From NCBI RefSeq assembly GCF_004208515.1, contig NZ_SGIM01000007.1, positions 123,969 through 187,968 on the forward strand: DNA of 64,000 bases. The letters are read 5' to 3'. The stretch comes from Acinetobacter halotolerans (GTDB taxonomy: Bacteria; Pseudomonadota; Gammaproteobacteria; Pseudomonadales; Moraxellaceae). Below, piece by piece: positions 9,228 to 18,564 of the stretch. Each line of letters begins with the position of its first letter. Within the stretch, counting starts at the first letter, position 1. Made by a program: the position numbers and the translations under genes. The notes under the pieces are model-generated. The model ran no database searches. It was not told where the DNA came from and worked only from the letters and a program-made list of their open reading frames with translations.

Positions 9228-12200
9228 CACGATTTATGCTCCTGAATGTTTGTAGTTTTTGGTTGGTACTTAAAGATACTACGAATCCACACGAAGAAGA
9301 CAGGGATAAAGAAGATACCTAAAAGTGTTGAGGAAATTACGCCACCCAATACACCGTAACCCACTGAGTGCTGACTACCAGCACCAGCGCCAGAAGAAAG
9401 CGCGAGTGGAAGAACACCGAAGCCGAAGGCAAGGGTGGTCATAATGATTGGACGTAAACGCATTTTCGCTGCATGCAACGTGGCCTCAAGTAACTCCTCA
9501 CCTTGTTCTTGTAAATCTTTAGCGAATTCTACGATCAAGATCGCATTCTTTGCCGAAAGACCAATCACAGCAATGATCGCGACTTGGAAGTAAATGTTAT
9601 TCGAAAGATTTGGATCATCTTTCAATACCATACCGAAGTAAGTTAACAGGATTGCACCGATGATGCCGAGTGGTACAACCAGTAACACTGAGAAAGGAAT
9701 AGACCAACTCTCATACAATGCTGCTAAACAAAGGAAAACGATGAGTAATGAAAGTGCGTATAAGAATGGCGCTTGAGCACCTGATTCACGTTCTTCAAGT
9801 GATAAACCTGTCCATTCGTAGTCGAAACCTTGTAAGCCCATAGATGGCAGCTTGGCAATGATTTCTTCCATCGCTTTCATAGAGTCACCAGAGCTTGTGC
9901 CCGGTGCAGGTGTCCCTTGAATGTTCACCGACGACACACCGTTATAGCGTTCAAGTCGAGGAGAACCATAGGTCCATTTACCTGTCGCAAATGCTGAGAA
10001 TGGAACCATTTCCCCTAAGCTGTTGCGAACATACCATTTATTCAGGTCATCAGGCATCATACGGCTGTCGGCTTCGCCTTGGACGTAAACTTTTTTCACA
10101 CGACCACGATCAATGAAGTCATTGATATAAGAACCACCCCAAGCCATGCTCATGGTACTGTTGATGTCTGCAATGCTGACACCCATCGCACCGGCTTGTG
10201 CCTGATCAATCATGATTTGATATTGAGGTGTGTCTTCTTGACCATTTGGACGTACGCCAACCAGTCGTTTGTCTTGTGAAGCTAAGCCCAAGATCGTATT
10301 ACGTGCAGCAATCAGTTTGTCATGGCCTTGACCAGCAGAGTCTTTCAATTGCAAGTTAAAACCAGCCGTAACACCCAGTTCAGGCATTGCCGGAAGCTGT
10401 AATGGCATGATGTATGATGCATCTTTGACGATCATATTGAGTGCCATACCACGCTGAATAAGTGCACCAATCTGCGTGTCTGGTGTTGAACGACTCGCCC
10501 AATCTTTTAACTTAATAAAGCCAATACCCGCATTTTGTCCCACGCCTGTAAACGAGAAACCAGATACAGTGAAGATTGAATCAACGGTCTCTTCTTCACT
10601 CATAAAGAAGTCAGTCATGGTATCAATGACTTTATCGGTACGATCAAGTGTTGCATTCGGCGGTAATTGAACCAGCGTCATGACCACACCCTGATCTTCT
10701 TCTGGTAAGAATGAAGACGGAAGTTTTTGGAACATGAACACCAATAAACCAATCACGGCAACATAAAGAATGCCAGAGAAAAGCTTAGCGGTCAGCATGC
10801 GGCTCACACCGTTTTGATAGCTATGTGAAACGCGTTCAAAACTGTGGTTAAACCATCTAAAGAAGCGGGCAAAAATACTATTGCTCGGTGCTTTATTTGG
10901 ATCATGTTGCTTCAATAGTGTGGCACAGAGGGCTGGGGTAAAGGTTAATGCAACAATCAAAGATAAAACCATCGCAGTAACGAGCGTAATCGAGAACTGT
11001 CGATAAATCACCCCGGTGGTTCCGCTAAAGAATGCCATTGGTACGAATACCGCACTCAGTACGCTGGTAATACCGACAAGCGCACCAGAGATTTGTTTCA
11101 TTGACTTTTCAGTCGCCGCAACAGGATCAGAGTGTTCCTCAGTCATCACACGTTCGACGTTTTCAACCACAACAATCGCATCATCGACGAGTAGACCGAT
11201 GGCCAGTACCATCGCAAACATGGTTAATGTATTGATCGAGAAACCAAAAATATTGATGACAGCAAAGGTACCTAATACAACAACAGGGATTGCCAATGTT
11301 GGGATAATGGTGGCACGCCAGTTCTGTAAGAACAGGAACATGACGATAAAGACCAAGATCACCGCTTCAATTAAGGTGTGAACAACACTCTCAATCGATA
11401 GCTTAATAAATGGTGTGGTGTCATACGCCAGTTTATCTTCAAGACCCGTCGGGTAGTTTTTGCGTAATTCAGATAAACGTTCTTCAACGGCTTCTGCTGT
11501 ATCCAAAGCATTGGAACCTGTTGCCATTTTAATGGCCAGACCACCTGCAGGCTTCCCGTTAAACATTGAGTTAAACGCATAGCTATCTGAGCCTAATTCT
11601 ACACGAGCAACATCTTTTAAACGAACTTCAGCTCCGCCAGCCGTATTTTTTAAGAAAATATTCTTAAACTGCTCAGGAGTTTGCAATAAACTTTGCGCAT
11701 TGACAGTGGCATTGATCACTTGATCTTTAACCGCAGGCGCACCGCCTAACTGACCCACTGCAACTTGTGAGTTTTGCGCTTGTAGCGCTCTCGCAACATC
11801 ACTTGGGGTTAACTGGTAATTTGTTAGTTTTGCAGGATCAAGCCAAATGCGCATTGCATAAGAGCCACCAAAAACTGTTACCTCTCCGACACCCGCCACA
11901 CGGCTAATCGGTTCTTTAATCGATGAGTTTACATAGTCCTTAATATCGGAGTCTGACAAACTATTATCTGGTGAATAAAATGCAATTACTTGCAAGAAGC
12001 TTGCACCAGACTTTGTAACGGTTACGCCTTGACGTTGTACGTCTTCAGGCAAAAGTGCCGTTGCTGATTGTAGTTTATTTTGAACTTGGACTTGAGCGAT
12101 ATCTGGATCAATACCTTGTTCAAAATTGATTTCAATCGATGCTTGACCATTACCAGAACTGTTAGATGAAATATAACGTAAGCCATCTAAACCATTCATC

Positions 12201-12403
12201 TGTTGTTCGATGATCTGGGTGACCGTATTTTCAACAGTTTCTGCTGAAGCACCTGGATAGGTAGCAGAAATCGTCACGGTTGGTGGAGCAATCGTTGGAT
12301 ATTGGGCAATAGGCATCTTTGACAAGGTTAAAATACCTGCCAACATGATAACTAGTGCAATCACCCATGCAAAAATGGGGCGATGGATAAAAAATTGAGC
12401 CAT
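9227..12403 (-). CDS. adeJ: RND multidrug efflux transporter AdeJ
   Basis: Inner-membrane proton-driven pump (1058 residues, AcrB/HAE1 family) that takes up many antibiotics, dyes and lipophilic compounds from the periplasm and outer leaflet. Visible marks are the N terminus MAQFFIHRPIFAWVIALVIM, the proton-relay aspartates in LLVDDAIVVVENVERV near residues 407-408, the relay lysine replaced in context by SAKNAILIVEFAKDL near residue 940, two large periplasmic loops and twelve predicted membrane helices. It starts 12 bases after adeI and overlaps adeK. Intact and full length. Confidence 0.96.
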   Translation of the reverse strand: MAQFFIHRPIFAWVIALVIMLAGILTLSKMPIAQYPTIAPPTVTISATYPGASAETVENTVTQIIEQQMNGLDGLRYISSNSSGNGQASIEINFEQGIDPDIAQVQVQNKLQSATALLPEDVQRQGVTVTKSGASFLQVIAFYSPDNSLSDSDIKDYVNSSIKEPISRVAGVGEVTVFGGSYAMRIWLDPAKLTNYQLTPSDVARALQAQNSQVAVGQLGGAPAVKDQVINATVNAQSLLQTPEQFKNIFLKNTAGGAEVRLKDVARVELGSDSYAFNSMFNGKPAGGLAIKMATGSNALDTAEAVEERLSELRKNYPTGLEDKLAYDTTPFIKLSIESVVHTLIEAVILVFIVMFLFLQNWRATIIPTLAIPVVVLGTFAVINIFGFSINTLTMFAMVLAIGLLVDDAIVVVENVERVMTEEHSDPVAATEKSMKQISGALVGITSVLSAVFVPMAFFSGTTGVIYRQFSITLVTAMVLSLIVALTFTPALCATLLKQHDPNKAPSNSIFARFFRWFNHSFERVSHSYQNGVSRMLTAKLFSGILYVAVIGLLVFMFQKLPSSFLPEEDQGVVMTLVQLPPNATLDRTDKVIDTMTDFFMSEEETVDSIFTVSGFSFTGVGQNAGIGFIKLKDWASRSTPDTQIGALIQRGMALNMIVKDASYIMPLQLPAMPELGVTAGFNLQLKDSAGQGHDKLIAARNTILGLASQDKRLVGVRPNGQEDTPQYQIMIDQAQAGAMGVSIADINSTMSMAWGGSYINDFIDRGRVKKVYVQGEADSRMMPDDLNKWYVRNSLGEMVPFSAFATGKWTYGSPRLERYNGVSSVNIQGTPAPGTSSGDSMKAMEEIIAKLPSMGLQGFDYEWTGLSLEERESGAQAPFLYALSLLIVFLCLAALYESWSIPFSVLLVVPLGIIGAILLTYFGMVLKDDPNLSNNIYFQVAIIAVIGLSAKNAILIVEFAKDLQEQGEELLEATLHAAKMRLRPIIMTTLAFGFGVLPLALSSGAGAGSQHSVGYGVLGGVISSTLLGIFFIPVFFVWIRSIFKYQPKTTNIQEHKS

Positions 12404-12415
12404 TCAATCTGCCCC

Positions 12416-13639
12416 TTATGCTTTCACAGTTGCTTTTTGTTCTGCTTGAGCTGGTTTCGTTGCATTTTGTGGATTTGCTGGTTGAGCTTGATAAGGTTTT
12501 GCTGAAACTTCCTGACCATCTTTCACTTTAGCAACACCATCAACAATCACTTTGTCTCCAGCTTTAAGACCATTGGTGATCACCCAGTTTTGACCTTGTA
12601 CATTTGCAGTCTCGACTGGACGTGTTTCAACAGCCCCTTTGGCATTGACCAGCATGACCGTCGCTTGACCTGTTGGTAAACGTGTCACAGCTGCTTGTGG
12701 AATCAAATAAGCATTTGGAACCACACCTTGAACAATTTGCGCCGTTGTATACATGCCTGGAAGTAATAAATGGTTTGGGTTCGAGAACACCGCACGTAAG
12801 GTTACTGTTCCAGTATCTTGGTTAACTGAAGCATCAGAGAAAGTGAGTTGTCCTTCGATTGGATAGGTTGAACCATCTTCGAGTTTTAACTTCACTTTGG
12901 TGTTGTTGCTGTTGCTTAAGCTGCCTTTGCTCAGTTGTTGGCGTAAACGCAATAACTCTGCACTAGACTGGTTAATATCAACATAAATCGGATTAAGTTG
13001 TTGAATGGTCACCAAAGGCGCTGTTTGGTTCGCTGTTACTAACGCACCCGCTGTTACAGATGAACGACTTGACTGACCTGAAATAGGTGAGCGAATGGTT
13101 GAATAACCAAAATCGACTTCAGCATTTTTAACCTGAGCTTTAGCTGCTGAAACTTGAGCCTCAGCAACATTTACTTGACCAAGTAAGTCATCATATTCTT
13201 GCTTTGATACAGCATTGCTAGAAACAAGCTGTTGGTAACGGTTTAGCTTGGTCCGAAGAGACGCTAAATTTGCTTGTTGTTGCAAGAGCGAAGCTTTGGC
13301 CGTGTCTAATGACGCACGGTTAGCACGAGAATCAAGCTCATAGAGTGCCTGACCCTCAGAAACATAACTGCCTTCAGTAAACAGACGTTTTAAAATAACG
13401 CCGCTGGTTTGTGGACGAACTTCTGAAATTTGATACGCAGAGGTTCGACCTGAAAGTTCAACGTTTTGTTCAATATTTTGTGGTTGTGCAACAATAACAC
13501 CGACTTCAGTAGGTGGCATTTTTTGTGCAGCAGCAGCTTGCTGTGCATCTTCTGTATCTTTGCTACAACCAACAAGTGCAATGCTTGTTGCTAATGCGCA
13601 AGCAGTGAGGGCGGGTGCCCAAAGCTTAGCCGACATCAT
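12416..13639 (-). CDS. adeI: Periplasmic adaptor (membrane fusion) lipoprotein AdeI
   Basis: Adaptor of the AdeIJK pump, 407 residues, linking AdeJ to AdeK. It begins MMSAKLWAPALTACALATS and has a lipobox (LVGC) with cysteine 25. The order is lipoyl half-motif, coiled-coil hairpin (about residues 100-180), lipoyl half, beta-barrel and membrane-proximal domains, as in AcrA. The tail is rich in Ala, Gln, Pro and Lys. GAGGTGG lies just upstream of the first ATG. It follows the PAP2 gene by 14 bases, so the operon probably begins there and not at adeI. Confidence 0.95.
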   Translation of the reverse strand: MMSAKLWAPALTACALATSIALVGCSKDTEDAQQAAAAQKMPPTEVGVIVAQPQNIEQNVELSGRTSAYQISEVRPQTSGVILKRLFTEGSYVSEGQALYELDSRANRASLDTAKASLLQQQANLASLRTKLNRYQQLVSSNAVSKQEYDDLLGQVNVAEAQVSAAKAQVKNAEVDFGYSTIRSPISGQSSRSSVTAGALVTANQTAPLVTIQQLNPIYVDINQSSAELLRLRQQLSKGSLSNSNNTKVKLKLEDGSTYPIEGQLTFSDASVNQDTGTVTLRAVFSNPNHLLLPGMYTTAQIVQGVVPNAYLIPQAAVTRLPTGQATVMLVNAKGAVETRPVETANVQGQNWVITNGLKAGDKVIVDGVAKVKDGQEVSAKPYQAQPANPQNATKPAQAEQKATVKA

Positions 13640-13653
13640 TGTTCCACCTCTAT

Positions 13654-14274
13654 TTAGATTTTTGATCTAAAAAAATTGTTGTTGAAATTGCTTTGATACA
13701 GCCATAACCAAAGCAACGAAGTCCAAATTAACCCAATTCCCCAACCAGCAAGTACATCAGTCGGGTAGTGAACACCTGCATAAATTCGCGATATCCCCAT
13801 AATAATAAACCACAAAGTAGATACTAAAATGACAGGAGTACGGTATCTGCGCTGTTGCAGCAGCAACATGACTAAACTCGCAAGGGTCGCAGCATAAAGA
13901 CTATGGGCACTTGGGAATGATGCACCATAACTTTGGACCAAGTGGTAAATCTCTAAAGGTCTTGGTCGATCAATGCTCCATTTCAGAAGCCAACCAATCG
14001 TAATACTTCCACTTACACTCAATGTGATAAAAATTAAACTTTTATAGTTTTTAATCCAAGTTTGATATATACACAAAAGCGTAGTTAAAAATAATGAAAA
14101 TGGCATTCCACCGAGTAGCGAAAGCACAATAGCGGCATGGTTCAATGGAGCTGAACGATACTCAAATAATGCTTGAATACTCAATAGATCTAAAGTTGTT
14201 GTAGTCGGATAAAATAATCCCACCGCACTCAAAAATAAAAAAAAGCAACCAATACAAAGTAATAGGTACGGCAT
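13654..14274 (-). CDS. PAP2-superfamily membrane phosphatase
   Basis: A 206-residue integral membrane phosphatase. The three PAP2 signatures are present in order: K-x6-RP (KWSIDRPRP), PSAH in SFPSAHSLYAATL (usual form PSGH), and SR-x5-H-x3-D (SRIYAGVHYPTD). Such enzymes dephosphorylate lipid phosphates such as phosphatidic acid or undecaprenyl pyrophosphate; the substrate here is unknown. The start at 14274 (MPYLLLCIGC) has AAAGAGG six bases upstream; the longer frame from 14343 would begin inside the operator and is rejected. It lies 14 bases before adeI on the same strand and shares its probable promoter. Confidence 0.88.
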   Translation of the reverse strand: MPYLLLCIGCFFLFLSAVGLFYPTTTTLDLLSIQALFEYRSAPLNHAAIVLSLLGGMPFSLFLTTLLCIYQTWIKNYKSLIFITLSVSGSITIGWLLKWSIDRPRPLEIYHLVQSYGASFPSAHSLYAATLASLVMLLLQQRRYRTPVILVSTLWFIIMGISRIYAGVHYPTDVLAGWGIGLIWTSLLWLWLYQSNFNNNFFRSKI

Positions 14275-14322
14275 GCGGACCTCTTTATTTGCATAACCAT
14301 TTTCAGGGCTATAGAGAGTTTG

Positions 14323-14346
14323 AAAGTGTACTCTTGAGTACACTTT
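14323..14346. promoter_or_regulatory. Palindromic operator upstream of PAP2-adeIJK
   Basis: Perfect 11-base inverted arms AAAGTGTACTC and GAGTACACTTT are separated by two bases. The palindrome lies 49-72 bases before the PAP2 start and covers the -10 element and most of the spacer of the likely promoter. The Acinetobacter adeIJK operon is known to be repressed by AdeN, a TetR-type regulator; a 24-base palindrome over a promoter fits such a repressor. Binding by AdeN is inferred. Confidence 0.75.
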
Positions 14347-14353
14347 AGGTCAA
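14325..14353 (-). promoter_or_regulatory. Likely sigma-70 promoter of the PAP2-adeIJK operon
   Basis: On the minus strand TTGACC (14353-14348) is followed after exactly 17 bases by TACACT (14330-14325). The -10 match is moderate (4 of 6). The overlap with the palindrome is what a repressor-controlled promoter would show. Confidence 0.6.
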
Positions 14354-14382
14354 GTCTTGAAATTTTATGATAATTTATTTCG

Positions 14383-14412
14383 ATGTTTTTTTAAGGTTTA
14401 GTAAAAAAACAT
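14383..14412 (-). terminator. AT-rich hairpin after the Gcr-like gene
   Basis: ATGTTTTTTTA and TAAAAAAACAT form a perfect 11-base inverted repeat with an eight-base loop, 20 bases after the end of the gene at 14433-16475. It has no GC-rich stem, so it is a weak terminator candidate. Confidence 0.35.
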
Positions 14413-14432
14413 AACAAAATTTGATGTGTGTC

Positions 14433-16475
14433 TCATTTTTTTTCTACTGTATTGTTTTCTTCGACTGAAACAGGTTGCTTCGGTGGCCAGAAAAAATCAC
14501 TTGTTCGAGTCAGGAAATGCGTCATAACTAAGTTAGCCAAAGGTTTCCATTGCGCAAAACGAACCCGACGAGCACGTAAAGCCACGATAATGGTCAAGGT
14601 AAAGCTTACGAACAAGTTGGTTAAACCAATCAGCAGTACACCTAAGAATGACACAACGATTAAGCCAATATCAGGTGAGCCAATGGTCATTAAACCTTGA
14701 ATAAAGTTGGCAGAAGCAAAGGCGATATGACGGATATCTAAAGGAAGGCCTAAAATAAAGCCAATGGTTCCCATACTGCCCAACATTACCCCGAACAGGA
14801 AATTACCAGCTAAAGCCCCTAAGTTGGTCTCAATATAACTAGCAAATTTATCGAGGCGTTGTTGGCTCATCCAGCGTTTCAAGCGGCGATGCTGTCTTAA
14901 TCGCGGACCGACGTTGCGATAAACGGCTAAGTTGTCGAAATAACCTGCAATGAGACCTGAAAAGAACAAACAGACGCCAGCAATCGCCGCATGGGGAATT
15001 GCAAGCGAGGTAAATGGATTTAAGCTATGCAATAACGCTGCTGATTTAGCATGATTGAGTAAGGGTTCATCCAAATAAAATTGCCATGAAAAAGTGATCA
15101 AGGCCGCAACAGGAATGGCGATTGAGATATTGCCGAGGATCGCAATAAACTGAGTACGGATAATATTAATAATTAGTGCTGCTAACTCAGCAATTTGTGC
15201 GGTTTTACTGCCTTTTTGCTGTTGAACGGTCGAGGCCAGTGCGGCGGCGGTCATTGCCGGTTGTTTGGTCGCAACAGTGAAATGCAACACATGGATCAAC
15301 ATAAAACCCAAAGCATAATTCATGCTATACAAGAATGCATGGGCAAAAGGCGCAAGTACCAATCGAGCGGTTAATATCTTCAAGGTTGCCATCATGGCAA
15401 TGATTGCACCTGCGCCTGCTGCCGCTTTGTACATGCCAAAGAAGCCCGCTTTGTCTGTACTTACATAATGCTCGCCGGTCTTACTTGCATTTTCAGTCAC
15501 TTGCAACGCAATCAGTTCACTGGTTGAAGAGAGCAAGTGGCGGACACTTTTTTCATCATAATGGGCTTTGGTTAAATCGATCAGGAGTTCGCCCAGTGAT
15601 TTATATCGGATTTCATCTTTACTGGCCAATAAACTCAGTAACAGTTCAATCCGGTCTATGGCTTGTTCTAATAAAGAAAGCAGATATGTCAAACTAATGC
15701 TGACACCAATTCGCCTTGTGGCACGACGAATCTTAAGTACAACATCACGACACTGATCTAACATTACAAATGCTTGAGAAGCATCTGGCGGTGGAAGTAC
15801 CACAACTGCATCTTGGTCGTCGATTTGTTTTTTATACTTCTCAATAAAATCAACAATATCTCGATTTTGAGCTAAAAATGGAGATTCATATTCGGTAATA
15901 TCGGGCTGAGCATTAATAAATTCAGGGTATAGACCAATACCGCTAATCCGATAGGACAAAACCGTAATGGCTTTAATCAGTTCATTTTTAGAAATTTGCT
16001 TTTCGAGTGTATTACTTTGACCTTCGCCAATTAAATTAAATAGCGTAATCCAGTCTTGGTTTTCAATCAGATCCAACCACTCATGATCATTTTCTTGATG
16101 AAAAACTTTTCCAATCAGTGTTCTGAGTTGATTGCCTTGTTCGACTAAGGGAAGGAAGTGCGCGCCGAGGCGTTGACTTAACTGATTCCAAAAACCATCT
16201 AAAGATAAAATTCCACTATCAGCATATAAGCTAATCTGTTTGTATTGACTCATCAATCTGACGATGAAGTCTTGTAATAAAGTTGCGGAAGTGGGGGTAA
16301 GTAACAATATTCTGACGAAGGCTTGAAGACGTTGTTTAACCTCTTCAGCGTCATTGGGGTTTTTAGGACGTAAACGATTGACCAATTCAATAATCAGGTT
16401 TTCGTCAAGAACAGCTTGTGGTTGATCAAGCTGTTCCTGCATTTTTAAAAATAAATCAGATAAATTTAAATGCAT
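14433..16475 (-). CDS. Gcr-family 'site-specific recombinase' membrane protein
   Basis: A 680-residue protein of the family annotated as site-specific recombinase (Gcr-like, pfam SpecificRecomb). The N-terminal 340 residues are soluble and helical; the C-terminal half has about seven hydrophobic segments (for example AAAGAGAIIAMMATLKILTA and IAGVCLFFSGLIAGYF) plus the family-typical block YRNVGPRLRQHRRLKRWM. I see no tyrosine or serine recombinase catalytic motif, so the name is doubtful. The start is ATG 16475 or GTG 16481; neither has a strong ribosome-binding site. It follows ispB by about 15 bases and is probably co-transcribed with it. Confidence 0.8.
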   Translation of the reverse strand: MHLNLSDLFLKMQEQLDQPQAVLDENLIIELVNRLRPKNPNDAEEVKQRLQAFVRILLLTPTSATLLQDFIVRLMSQYKQISLYADSGILSLDGFWNQLSQRLGAHFLPLVEQGNQLRTLIGKVFHQENDHEWLDLIENQDWITLFNLIGEGQSNTLEKQISKNELIKAITVLSYRISGIGLYPEFINAQPDITEYESPFLAQNRDIVDFIEKYKKQIDDQDAVVVLPPPDASQAFVMLDQCRDVVLKIRRATRRIGVSISLTYLLSLLEQAIDRIELLLSLLASKDEIRYKSLGELLIDLTKAHYDEKSVRHLLSSTSELIALQVTENASKTGEHYVSTDKAGFFGMYKAAAGAGAIIAMMATLKILTARLVLAPFAHAFLYSMNYALGFMLIHVLHFTVATKQPAMTAAALASTVQQQKGSKTAQIAELAALIINIIRTQFIAILGNISIAIPVAALITFSWQFYLDEPLLNHAKSAALLHSLNPFTSLAIPHAAIAGVCLFFSGLIAGYFDNLAVYRNVGPRLRQHRRLKRWMSQQRLDKFASYIETNLGALAGNFLFGVMLGSMGTIGFILGLPLDIRHIAFASANFIQGLMTIGSPDIGLIVVSFLGVLLIGLTNLFVSFTLTIIVALRARRVRFAQWKPLANLVMTHFLTRTSDFFWPPKQPVSVEENNTVEKK

Positions 16476-16489
16476 GGACACTCAGAAAG

Positions 16490-17467
16490 TTATTGTAGTC
16501 GATGTAATGCCATTAAAGTCAAATTGATCAATGCTTGGCGATATTCATTATCTGGTAGAGCTTTTAAGGCTTCTAAAGCGGCATCCGTTTCCTGTTGGGC
16601 ACGTTTTTGACAATAGTCTAAACCGCCCGAGTTGTGCACAATTTCAATGACTTTATCCAAATGTTCAACACCACCAGTGGCGATGCTACGACGAATAATC
16701 GCATGTTCCTCACCAGTTGAGTGAGCCAATGCAGAAATTAACGGTAAAGTGGGTTTACCTTCCATCAAATCATCGCCAATATTTTTACCTAATGTTTCTG
16801 CATCAGAGGTGTAGTCTAAAATATCATCAATAATTTGGAACGCATTGCCGAAATGACCTGCAAATCGACGTAAAGGCTCGCGATATTCCTCTGTACCCGC
16901 CAAAATCGCAGCACCTTCGGTCGCAAGTTCAAATAAACGAGATGTTTTTCCGTGAATAATTCTTAAATAGGTTTCTTCAGTGGTGTCTGGTTGATGTTGT
17001 GATTGAAGCTGTAACACTTCACCTTCAGCAATTTCACAAGTACCTGTCGAAAAATCTTTTAATAAGGTCATGTTATTTAAATCGACCAAAAGATCGAACG
17101 CACGTGAGATCAAGAAATCGCCGACTAAAACAGCAGTCTGATTGTTCCATGTTGCATTGGCCGTTGGTCGTCCACGACGCAAGTTGGATTCATCAACAAC
17201 ATCATCATGTACTAGCGTTGCTGTGTGTAGCATTTCGATCACAGCCGCTAAATGTTGGGCTTGCTGCATATTGGCTAAACCACAGGCACGGGCAGCGAGT
17301 AAGCACATGATTGGGCGCATACGTTTGCCGCCAGCTTCAACTACATGTTTACTAACAGACATAACCAAGCCAACTTTAGAGCTGATTCCTTCATTGATGA
17401 GATGATCCATCGCAGCAAAATCTGTCGCAACAGGGGAGAGAATGTCTTGCTTGAAATCGACGACCAT
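16490..17467 (-). CDS. ispB: All-trans polyprenyl diphosphate synthase (octaprenyl type)
   Basis: Trans-prenyltransferase of 325 residues that makes the long isoprenoid side chain of ubiquinone. Both aspartate-rich motifs are visible: LVHDDVVDES, followed by RRGRPTAN, and FQIIDDILDYTSD, with GKTSRLFELA between them. Length is close to E. coli IspB. The start at 17467 (MVVDFKQDILSPV) is preceded by GAGG ten bases upstream; the 25-residue upstream extension in frame is not conserved in the family. It is divergent from rplU, as often seen in gamma-proteobacteria. Confidence 0.93.
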   Translation of the reverse strand: MVVDFKQDILSPVATDFAAMDHLINEGISSKVGLVMSVSKHVVEAGGKRMRPIMCLLAARACGLANMQQAQHLAAVIEMLHTATLVHDDVVDESNLRRGRPTANATWNNQTAVLVGDFLISRAFDLLVDLNNMTLLKDFSTGTCEIAEGEVLQLQSQHQPDTTEETYLRIIHGKTSRLFELATEGAAILAGTEEYREPLRRFAGHFGNAFQIIDDILDYTSDAETLGKNIGDDLMEGKPTLPLISALAHSTGEEHAIIRRSIATGGVEHLDKVIEIVHNSGGLDYCQKRAQQETDAALEALKALPDNEYRQALINLTLMALHRLQ

Positions 17468-17820
17468 ATGAAGAAAAACCTCGTATAGATGGGTAAATGG
17501 TGTAAGTGTACCAAGTAATCTGTTGCTAAACAGTGATAGCAACTGAGTAATTTGTCATTTAAAACATGACGATGTATTTTCTGATCTTAATTTAGACACA
17601 AACAGGATGCTTCTCAGACAAAATACTGAGATGACACTGAAAGTGACTTTCTATAAACACAGTTCATTTTGGTCATATTTACTTTTTGAAAATGTATTGC
17701 AAATCACAGAAAGAATCAATCAAAACAATGTGTCATCAATCTATTTGATTTTATTATAAAAAATAAATAATGCACGGATATGTGTGCATTTATGCAAAAT
17801 CACTTGTTGTTTGATCAAAT
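17468..17820. other. Intergenic region between ispB and rplU
   Basis: AT-rich DNA holding the divergent promoter regions. No open reading frame of note, tRNA or repeat is seen. The rplU promoter lies at its right end. Confidence 0.5.
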
Positions 17821-17849
17821 TTCACTTAAAATTTGTGCCCTTGTATAAT
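17821..17849 (+). promoter_or_regulatory. Likely sigma-70 promoter of rplU-rpmA
   Basis: TTCACT at 17821-17826 and a perfect TATAAT at 17844-17849 are spaced by 17 bases. The predicted leader is about 65 bases long before the rplU ATG. Confidence 0.65.
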
Positions 17850-17920
17850 CCCAGTGGCGTACGTCTTAAGATCGATATATCCCTTTATCGGCACGGCGAC
17901 ACGGGCATGTTGGAGTACGT

Positions 17921-18232
17921 ATGTACGCAGTAATCCAAAGCGGTGGTAAACAGCACCGTGTAATCGAGGGTGAAACCCTTAAAGTTGAATTATTGAAAGC
18001 TGAAACTGGTGCAACTATTACGTTTGATGACGTATTAATGCTTGTAAACGGTGACAACATTCAAATCGGTGCTCCAGTTGTAGCTGGCGCTAAAGTAACT
18101 GCAGAAGTAGTTGGCCATGGTCGTCACGACAAAATTCGCATCATCAAAATGCGTCGTCGTAAACACTACCGTAAGCAACAAGGTCACCGTCAATGGTTTA
18201 CCGAGTTGAAAATTACTGCTATCGCAGGCTAA
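17921..18232 (+). CDS. rplU: 50S ribosomal protein L21
   Basis: Ribosomal protein bL21, 103 residues, beginning [14 protein letters not shown] and containing the [14 protein letters not shown] segment that binds 23S rRNA. It is assembled in the large subunit. GGAG lies upstream of the ATG. It is followed 18 bases later by rpmA, the usual bacterial pair. Confidence 0.98.
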   Translation: MYAVIQSGGKQHRVIEGETLKVELLKAETGATITFDDVLMLVNGDNIQIGAPVVAGAKVTAEVVGHGRHDKIRIIKMRRRKHYRKQQGHRQWFTELKITAIAG

Positions 18233-18250
18233 CACGAGGAGTAAATAGAC

Positions 18251-18505
18251 ATGGCAACTAAAAAAGCCGGTGGATCGACGAAGAACGGTCGTGATTCGAA
18301 TCCTAAGATGTTGGGTGTTAAAATTTACGGTGGTCAAACTGTGACTGCTGGCAACATCATCGTTCGTCAACGTGGTACTGAATTCCACGCTGGTGCAAAT
18401 GTTGGTATGGGCCGTGACCATACTTTATTTGCTACTGCTGACGGCGTAGTAAAATTTGAAGTGAAAGGTCAATTTGGCCGTCGCTATGTAACTGTTGAAG
18501 CTTAA
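18251..18505 (+). CDS. rpmA: 50S ribosomal protein L27
   Basis: Ribosomal protein bL27, 84 residues, beginning [19 protein letters not shown], whose N-terminal tail reaches the peptidyl-transferase centre. The core shows [16 protein letters not shown] and GRDHTLFA. No N-terminal processing extension (as in Firmicutes) is present. CGAGGAG lies upstream. Second gene of the rplU operon, followed by a strong terminator. Confidence 0.98.
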   Translation: MATKKAGGSTKNGRDSNPKMLGVKIYGGQTVTAGNIIVRQRGTEFHAGANVGMGRDHTLFATADGVVKFEVKGQFGRRYVTVEA

Positions 18506-18522
18506 GCTTTAATTGTTCAGAA

Positions 18523-18547
18523 AAACCCGCATTTTGCGGGTTTTTTT
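18523..18547 (+). terminator. Terminator of rplU-rpmA
   Basis: AAACCCGC and GCGGGTTT form a stem followed by a run of T, 18 bases after the rpmA stop. It may also serve the convergent pirin gene. Confidence 0.85.
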
Positions 18548-18564
18548 ATGACTGCTTTTTGGAC

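Noticed and set aside
14275..14343. Longer start for the PAP2 phosphatase
   Set aside because: The extension would translate through the operator and promoter, and the inner ATG has a good ribosome-binding site.
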